DNA of 10,630 nucleotides. Origin: Kiritimatiellales bacterium. Lineage in GTDB: Bacteria > Verrucomicrobiota > Kiritimatiellia > Kiritimatiellales > Pontiellaceae. Shown piece after piece: positions 5,657-10,630 of this stretch (positions are counted from its first letter, which is position 1; the number at the start of each line of letters is the position of its first letter). The stretch spans positions 1 through 10,630 of the forward strand of contig DAOVNC010000083.1 in the NCBI GenBank assembly GCA_030630445.1. Direction: 5' to 3'. Made by a program: the position numbers and the translations under genes. The notes under the pieces are model-generated. The model saw nothing but the letters and a program-made list of their open reading frames with translations. It was not told the origin of the DNA and did not search any database.

Positions 5657-6352
5657 ATAAACAATGCGCCCGCAAAAATTGCACACCACGATTTTCGTGG
5701 GGTTGCGCGCGTCGTTGGTCACCTGCGGCGGCAGCTTCATGTGGCATCCGCCGCAATGGCCGCCCGGCTCCACCATGATCACCGCAAAATCGCGCTTGTT
5801 GTTCATGATGCGCGTATACTTTTGCAAGATTGACTTGTCGCACTGTTCCGCCGCGCGCGCGCGGTCGGCCTTCATTTGCTCCAGCATTTCGGTCAGCTCG
5901 GCGGAACGGGCATCGAGTTCCCCCAGCTCGTCGGCAATGCCGGCCTTCTCGCCGCCCAGCTTTTCCTCGCATTCGGCCACGATGGCCTTGCCCTTCTCGA
6001 GGTTTTCCATCAGCACGATTTCCTTGTCTTCGAGGTCGCTGATTTCGCGCTCAACCGTACCGATTTCCTTGACGAAGGCGCGGTATTGGTCGTTGGTCTT
6101 CGCCTCCATCTGCTGTTGCTTATATTTGACGACCCGCTCCTTGAGGGATTCCACCTCCAGCTCCTGCTCCTTCAGCGAGGCTTCCGTATGCTTTTTGCTG
6201 TCGCGCGCAATTTCCAGCTTCTGTGTCGAGCCGGCCAGTTGCGCTTCGATGTCGCTCTTCCGCTGTGGGATATCACGGATCTCCCGCACGAGTTTGATGA
6301 GCCTACGATCTTTCTTCTGCAATGCGTAAATCGATTCCAACGGATGCGACAC
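5648..6352 (-). CDS. Coiled-coil protein with C4 zinc ribbon (DUF164/COG1579)
   Basis: Cytoplasmic protein of 234 residues. Residues 10-180 are almost entirely charged helix, predicted as a long coiled-coil hairpin, including the family's TNDQYRAFVKEIGTVEREI region (86-104). The C-terminal zinc ribbon has C200, C203, C224 and C227 (CGGC and CNFC, 20 residues between the pairs). Relatives include H. pylori FlgZ (HP0958) and Chlamydia CT398, which bind sigma-54 and secretion components; the general function is unsettled. I do not infer a flagellar role here because nothing around it supports one. The start is GTG at 6352, chosen because of an excellent SD 5 nt upstream. It has its own promoter, and rnpB follows on the same strand after 67 bp. 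The last codons and stop lie within the heptad array. Confidence 0.93.
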   Translation of the reverse strand: MSHPLESIYALQKKDRRLIKLVREIRDIPQRKSDIEAQLAGSTQKLEIARDSKKHTEASLKEQELEVESLKERVVKYKQQQMEAKTNDQYRAFVKEIGTVEREISDLEDKEIVLMENLEKGKAIVAECEEKLGGEKAGIADELGELDARSAELTEMLEQMKADRARAAEQCDKSILQKYTRIMNNKRDFAVIMVEPGGHCGGCHMKLPPQVTNDARNPTKIVVCNFCGRIVYNP

Positions 6353-6357
6353 AAGCG

Positions 6358-6363
6358 ACCTCC
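6358..6363 (-). promoter_or_regulatory. Strong ribosome binding site for a GTG start
   Basis: GGAGGT on the minus strand, 5 nt before the GTG at 6352. This near-perfect Shine-Dalgarno decides the start of the zinc-ribbon protein in the absence of an ATG. Confidence 0.8.
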
Positions 6364-6389
6364 AATAAGATTTCTAAAAACAGTCGGGG

Positions 6390-6418
6390 AATTTACCCCT
6401 TTGCCCCGGACAAGTCAA
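6390..6418 (-). promoter_or_regulatory. Sigma70-type promoter of the zinc-ribbon gene
   Basis: Minus strand: -35 TTGACT (6418-6413, 5/6), 17 bp spacer, -10 TAAATT (6395-6390, 4/6). Expected start is near 6383, about 30 nt before the GTG. It lies just after the pyrE stop and may also drive the downstream rnpB. A short inverted repeat CGGGG/CCCCG (6385-6389 and 6404-6408) overlaps it; I could not tell whether that is an operator or a weak pyrE terminator. Confidence 0.6.
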
Positions 6419-6431
6419 AGCGATGGGCGAC

Positions 6432-7007
6432 TTATTTACTCCCCGGATGCACCAATTCCAACCCCTCTTTGCACAGTGGGCAGTCGGCGGGATCGTACGT
6501 GACCGGCTCGATTTCCAGCAGGCTCACCAACGGCGCATCGAACGATGCCTTTCCGCCGCTGCGGTCGACCAAGATTCCGATCGCCGCCACGATGCCGCCG
6601 TTTCCCTGGACAATATCGATGGTTTCCTGAACACGTCCCCCGCGCGTCACCACATCCTCGGCAATCACAAAGCGTTCGCCTTGATTGATCTTGAAGCGGC
6701 GCAGCACCAATACGTTGTCTTCCTTCTCCACAAAGATAAAGCGAATACCCAGCGATCGGGCCACCTCGTGGCCGATCGTGATCCCGCCCATCGCCGGGGC
6801 GATCACCGTATCGACTTCCAACCCTTGGAGATCGGCTTTCAGCTTTTCCACTAGCGCCCCGCAAAGCTGCGCCGCCGTGCGCGGTTGCTCCAGCAGGTGG
6901 GCGCATTGGAAAAACCGGTCGCTATGCAACCCCGACCGCAATTCAAAATGGCCATTGAGCAACGCGCCGGTTTCCTCGAACAATCTCAGTACTTCTTCTT
7001 GTTTCAT
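6432..7007 (-). CDS. pyrE: Orotate phosphoribosyltransferase, Thermus-type
   Basis: Joins orotate and PRPP to give orotidine 5'-monophosphate in de novo pyrimidine synthesis (cytoplasm, dimer). The protein is 191 residues. Features: GHFELRSGLHS (19-29) for orotate and PRPP contact, APAMGGITIGHEVA (70-83), and the PRPP-binding loop VIAEDVVTRGG (114-124) with the acidic pair E117/D118. The C-terminus CPLC...VHPGSK (176-191) is typical of the Thermus-like PyrE group and not of the E. coli form; the two cysteines may bind metal. SD AAGGA lies 6 nt before the ATG. No other pyr gene is in the window. Upstream, a strong terminator ends 21 nt from the ATG with no room for a promoter between, so expression may depend on reading through it. 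Confidence 0.95.
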   Translation of the reverse strand: MKQEEVLRLFEETGALLNGHFELRSGLHSDRFFQCAHLLEQPRTAAQLCGALVEKLKADLQGLEVDTVIAPAMGGITIGHEVARSLGIRFIFVEKEDNVLVLRRFKINQGERFVIAEDVVTRGGRVQETIDIVQGNGGIVAAIGILVDRSGGKASFDAPLVSLLEIEPVTYDPADCPLCKEGLELVHPGSK

Positions 7008-7028
7008 ATCGTTTCCTTTTCAAACATC

Positions 7029-7060
7029 AAAAAAAGCCCGTCGCTGTGGACGGGCTTTTT
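7029..7060 (-). terminator. Intrinsic terminator of the PFOR gene, bidirectional in form
   Basis: A perfect 7 bp stem, GCCCGTC (7036-7042) with GACGGGC (7049-7055), and a 6 nt loop. On the minus strand it is followed by seven T (7035-7029). An A/T run on the other side extends the stem and would let it work in both directions. It lies 18 nt past the PFOR stop and directly ahead of pyrE. A second copy of one arm, ACGGGC at 7069-7074, overlaps the PFOR stop codon. Confidence 0.93.
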
Positions 7061-7073
7061 ATGAATCAACGGG

Positions 7074-10000
7074 CTACATGATTTCGCCTATTTTCTTCAT
7101 GAAGCTCCAGCGCTTCTTCGCATCCTCTTCCGCCAGTTTAAAGAGGCCTTCGGCCTCGTCGGGGGCGGTTTTCAGGAGCGTCGTATACCGGCGCTCGTTG
7201 CGGATGAAGGCTTGGAAGTCGCCGGTCGGCTCCTTGGCATCCCATGTGAACTGCTTGCCCTCTTCCCCTTCGGGGTTGAAGCGATAGAGCGGCCAGTAGC
7301 CGCGTTCGACGGCGTTCTTGGCCATGCTCTGCGTCTTCATCATGTCGATGCCGTGCGCGATGCAGGGCGAGTAGGCCATGATGATCGACGGCCCGTTGTA
7401 GTTGACCGCCTCCTGGATCGCCTTTTGCGTCTGCATGCGGTTCGCACCCATGGAGATGCAGGCCACATAGACATTGCCGTAGCTCATGCACATGAAGCCA
7501 AGGTTCTTCTTGCCGGCACGCATGCCGGAGGTGGCGAACTTGGCCACCGCGCCGATCGGCGTGGCCTTGGAGGCCTGGCCTCCGGTATTGGAATACACTT
7601 CGGTATCGAGAACGAGGATGTTCACGTTCTTGCCGGAAGCAATCACGTGGTCGAGCCCGCCATATCCAATGTCGTAGGCCCAGCCGTCGCCCCCAAAGAT
7701 CCAAACGGCCTTGTCGATGAAGTAGTCCTGCAGTTCGATCACCTTGCGAACCACCGGAGCCGCCTCGGCGGAAGCCTCGGCCAGCGCGGAGGAGAGGAGG
7801 ATCTTCACCGCGTTCTGCGCCGCAATGGCTTCGTCGCCCAGCTCGTTGTCGACGCAAATCTCCAGCGCCTTCTCCAGCGCGGCCTTCAGATCGGCGGTGG
7901 TGCCGAGCTCCAGCAGCTGCGCGACAGCCTGGCGAAGCAGAGCGCGGTTGTTGTCGACCGCGAGCCGGAAGCCCATGCCGTATTCGGCGTTGTCTTCGAA
8001 AAGCGAGTTCGCCCAGGCCGGGCCGCGACCCTCTTTGTTCGTGCAATACGGAACGGTCGGGAAGGTGCCCCCGTAGATGGAGGAGCAGCCGGTCGCGTTC
8101 GCCACCATCATGTTTTCCCCGCAAACAAGAGTAACCAGTTTGACATACGGCGTCTCGCCGCAGCCGGCGCAGGCTCCCGAGAATTCAAACAAGGGTTTCT
8201 TGAACTGGATGCCCTTCACCGTTGCCGTATTGACGCCATCTAGCACGTTGTCGGGCAAGGCGTCGAAGAAGTAGGTGTTATCCACTTCGCCGGCTTCGCG
8301 CTCGTCTTCGAGCGTGGTGAATTCGAGCGCCTTGGTTTTGGCCGGGCAGGTTTCCACGCAGACGCCGCAACCGGTGCAGTCCTCGATGTAGACCTGGATC
8401 TTGTAGCCTAGGTCCTTGTCGTTTTTCGATTTGGACTTGATGGTGGCGAAAGATTCCGGGGCATTGCCCAGTTCGGAGGGTTCAATCTGCTTGGCGCGAA
8501 TCACCGAGTGCGGGCAGGCCATGACGCACTGGTTGCACTGGATGCAGTTTTCGCTGAGCCATTTCGGGACCCGCGGGCCGATGCATCGTTTTTCAATCTT
8601 GCTGGTGCCGGTCGGCAGGATTCCGTCGAACGACATCGCGGAAACCGGAACATCGTCGCCCTTCTGCATCATCACCGGAAGAATCACGTCCTTCGCGAAG
8701 TCGGACGCATCGGCCGGAATCAGATCCGGCAGCACATAGGACTTGGTGATTTCCGCGGGTATCTCCACCTTTTCGATGGCGGCGACGGCGGCATCGATCG
8801 CTTTCCAGTTCATTTCGACAATATCCATGCCCTTCATTTCGAAGGTCTTCTTGGCATAGTCCTTAATGAGTTGGATGGACTGCTCGGCAGGCAACACGCC
8901 TGATAGCTCGAAATAGACGGTCTGCATGACCGTGTTAATGCGGCCACCCAGCCCAACGTCCATGGCGATCTGCAAGGCGTTCACGTTGTAGAAGTTAATC
9001 TTGCGGTCGATGATGATCTGCTGTTCTTCCTTCGTGAGGTGTTCGAACACTTCCGCAGTGGGGATCTCGGAATTGAGCACGAACGTGCCGCCTTCCTTGA
9101 TCGCGCCAAGCATGTCGTAGCGGCCGATGTAGGAGACGTTGTGGCAGGCCACATAACCCGCGTGCTGAATGAGGAACGGATAGTTGACCGGGCTGTCGCC
9201 GAAGCGCAGGTGCGAAACCGTCACGCCGCCGGACTTTTTGGAGTCGTACACGAAGTAGGCCTGCGCGGTCATATCGGTATTGTCGCCAATAATCTTGATG
9301 GTGTTTTTGCACGCACCCACGGTACCGTCGGAACCGAAGCCCCAGAAGACGGAACTCTTCACGTCGGCGGGCTCGATGTCGAACTCTTCACCCACCGGAA
9401 TGGAAAGGTTGGTGACGTCGTCGTTGATGCCGACGGTGAAGCCGTGCCATGCACCATGGTCGATGTGGTCGTAGACGGCCTTGACCATGCGCGGCATGAA
9501 TTCCTTGGAGGAAAGACCGTAGCGGCCGCCGATAATCTTGAGACCCTTGCCTTCCAGCGCGGCAACCACGTCGAGGTAGAGCGGCTCGCCGAGCGCGCCA
9601 GGCTCCTTGGTGCGATCGAGAACGATGATCTTCTTCGCGCTTTCCGGAATGCAGCCAACGAAGGCCTTCGCAGAGAACGGACGGTAGAGGCGAACCTTGA
9701 CGAGGCCGAGCTTTTCGCCGTTGGCATTGAGTTTTTCGATGGTCTGTTCGATGGTATCGCAGGCCGAACCCATGGCAATGACGACCTTTTCGGCATCCGG
9801 TGCACCGACATAGTCGAACAGGTTGTACTTGCGGCCAAACTTGGCGCCCACCTTGTCCATGTATTCCTGGACGATTCCCGGAATGGCATCGTAGTACTTG
9901 TTGCTCGTTTCCCTGCCTTGGAAATAGACATCCGGGTTCTGGGCGGCGACTTTGAGTACCGGTTTTTCCGGGCGCAGCGCGCGGGCGCGGAAGCGTTCGA

Positions 10001-10598
10001 TGTATTCCGGCTCGACGAGATCCTGAATCTCGTCGAAGTCGATCTGCTCAACCTTCTGCAGCTCGTGGGAGGTGCGGAACCCGTCGAAAAAGTTCAGGAA
10101 GGGAATTTGTGCCTTCAGCGTCGCGAGGTGCGACACAATCGCCAGATCCATCGTCTCCTGAATGGAGCTTGCAGCCACCATGGCAAAGCCGGTGTTGCGG
10201 ACGGACATCACGTCGGAGTGGTCGCCGAAAATAGAGAGCGACTGCGCCGCCAGCGAGCGGGCGGAAACATGGAAAACGGTCGGCAGCATTTCGCCGGCGA
10301 TCTTATACATATTAGGGATCATCAGCAGCAGCCCCTGCGAGGCCGTGAAGGTGGTCGTCAGCGCACCCGCGCTCAGCGAGCCGTGAACCGCGCCGGCCGC
10401 GCCAGCCTCGGACTGCATCTCAACCACATCGACTTCCTTGCCGAAGAGGTTCTTCATGCCCTGACTCGCCCACTCTTCAGCCAGTTCCCCCATGTTGGAA
10501 GACGGGGTGATCGGATAGATGGCCGCAATATCGGAAAATGCGTACGCAATGTGCGCTGCAGCGGTATTGCCATCGATGGTTACCATTTTTTTACTCAT
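7074..10598 (-). CDS. nifJ: Pyruvate:ferredoxin/flavodoxin oxidoreductase, single chain
   Basis: Converts pyruvate and CoA to acetyl-CoA and CO2, passing electrons to ferredoxin or flavodoxin; central to anaerobic metabolism in the cytoplasm. Full length at 1174 residues, with the domains fused in the usual order. The N-terminal domain has YPITPSS (28-34), E64 near the thiamine ring and R114 for pyruvate. The middle part is the CoA-binding and gamma-type region. The two-cluster ferredoxin domain has C685, C688, C691, C695 and C741, C744, C747, C751. The TPP domain has proximal-cluster ligands C810, C813, C838 and C1079 and the Mg-TPP site GGDGWAYDIGYGG (969-981) through EVYSNTGG (1000-1007). 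All expected cofactor residues are present. SD AAGGAG (10615-10610) lies 11 nt before the ATG. The promoter must lie beyond the right edge. Also called por; a role in nitrogen fixation is not implied. Confidence 0.98.
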   Translation of the reverse strand: MSKKMVTIDGNTAAAHIAYAFSDIAAIYPITPSSNMGELAEEWASQGMKNLFGKEVDVVEMQSEAGAAGAVHGSLSAGALTTTFTASQGLLLMIPNMYKIAGEMLPTVFHVSARSLAAQSLSIFGDHSDVMSVRNTGFAMVAASSIQETMDLAIVSHLATLKAQIPFLNFFDGFRTSHELQKVEQIDFDEIQDLVEPEYIERFRARALRPEKPVLKVAAQNPDVYFQGRETSNKYYDAIPGIVQEYMDKVGAKFGRKYNLFDYVGAPDAEKVVIAMGSACDTIEQTIEKLNANGEKLGLVKVRLYRPFSAKAFVGCIPESAKKIIVLDRTKEPGALGEPLYLDVVAALEGKGLKIIGGRYGLSSKEFMPRMVKAVYDHIDHGAWHGFTVGINDDVTNLSIPVGEEFDIEPADVKSSVFWGFGSDGTVGACKNTIKIIGDNTDMTAQAYFVYDSKKSGGVTVSHLRFGDSPVNYPFLIQHAGYVACHNVSYIGRYDMLGAIKEGGTFVLNSEIPTAEVFEHLTKEEQQIIIDRKINFYNVNALQIAMDVGLGGRINTVMQTVYFELSGVLPAEQSIQLIKDYAKKTFEMKGMDIVEMNWKAIDAAVAAIEKVEIPAEITKSYVLPDLIPADASDFAKDVILPVMMQKGDDVPVSAMSFDGILPTGTSKIEKRCIGPRVPKWLSENCIQCNQCVMACPHSVIRAKQIEPSELGNAPESFATIKSKSKNDKDLGYKIQVYIEDCTGCGVCVETCPAKTKALEFTTLEDEREAGEVDNTYFFDALPDNVLDGVNTATVKGIQFKKPLFEFSGACAGCGETPYVKLVTLVCGENMMVANATGCSSIYGGTFPTVPYCTNKEGRGPAWANSLFEDNAEYGMGFRLAVDNNRALLRQAVAQLLELGTTADLKAALEKALEICVDNELGDEAIAAQNAVKILLSSALAEASAEAAPVVRKVIELQDYFIDKAVWIFGGDGWAYDIGYGGLDHVIASGKNVNILVLDTEVYSNTGGQASKATPIGAVAKFATSGMRAGKKNLGFMCMSYGNVYVACISMGANRMQTQKAIQEAVNYNGPSIIMAYSPCIAHGIDMMKTQSMAKNAVERGYWPLYRFNPEGEEGKQFTWDAKEPTGDFQAFIRNERRYTTLLKTAPDEAEGLFKLAEEDAKKRWSFMKKIGEIM

Positions 10599-10609
10599 TG
10601 TTCAGTTAA

Positions 10610-10615
10610 CTCCTT
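10610..10615 (-). promoter_or_regulatory. Ribosome binding site of the PFOR gene
   Basis: AAGGAG on the minus strand, 11 nt before the ATG at 10598. It supports this start over the in-frame ATG four codons later. Confidence 0.65.
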
Positions 10616-10630
10616 AGTTCGCATCCGTTG

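Noticed and set aside
7212..8243. 343-residue open frame antisense to the PFOR gene
   Set aside because: It lies wholly inside the conserved PFOR coding sequence and its translation shows no family motif.

Overview
This 10.6 kb window carries ordinary bacterial housekeeping and accessory genes with a GC-rich codon bias. I read seven complete protein genes, one protein gene cut by the left edge, and the RNase P RNA gene. Type A RNase P RNA, a large single-chain pyruvate:ferredoxin oxidoreductase (PFOR) and a DUF164 zinc-ribbon protein suggest an anaerobic or facultative bacterium. My guess is the PVC group (Kiritimatiellota, Lentisphaerota or Verrucomicrobiota), but this is an overall impression. 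No ribosomal RNA or lineage marker in the window settles it.

Left block (1-3294). On the minus strand, uvrC (nucleotide excision repair) is followed after 5 bp by an aldo/keto reductase that runs off the left edge. They look like a two-gene operon driven by a promoter at 2515-2542, placed so close to the uvrC ATG that the mRNA is probably leaderless. Divergent from uvrC, on the plus strand, is a clear SanA homologue (DUF218/YdcF superfamily, inner membrane).

Middle block (3351-5151, plus strand). A COG0701 permease of the SO_0444 Cu/Zn-efflux type is followed by an orphan NarL/FixJ-type response regulator with no kinase beside it.

RNA block (5145-5656). RNase P RNA (rnpB, minus strand) sits between two compact inverted arrays of heptanucleotide repeats. 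On its 3' side the unit is NNNGTGA; on its 5' side it is NNNNTAA. In both cases one heptad of the array supplies the stop codon of the neighbouring protein gene. Because 7 is not a multiple of 3, each array puts stop codons in all six reading frames. This is the most unusual structure in the window.

Right block (5648-10598, minus strand). The PFOR gene (nifJ type) ends in a strong intrinsic terminator. Only about 20 bp later comes pyrE (Thermus-type orotate phosphoribosyltransferase), an arrangement that resembles attenuation. Next comes a coiled-coil zinc-ribbon protein with its own good promoter, which may also drive rnpB. There are no insertion sequences, tRNAs, CRISPR arrays or prophage genes. 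I found no complete unknown multi-gene system; the novelty lies in the repeat cassettes around rnpB, a shortened UvrC, and some promoter and terminator arrangements.
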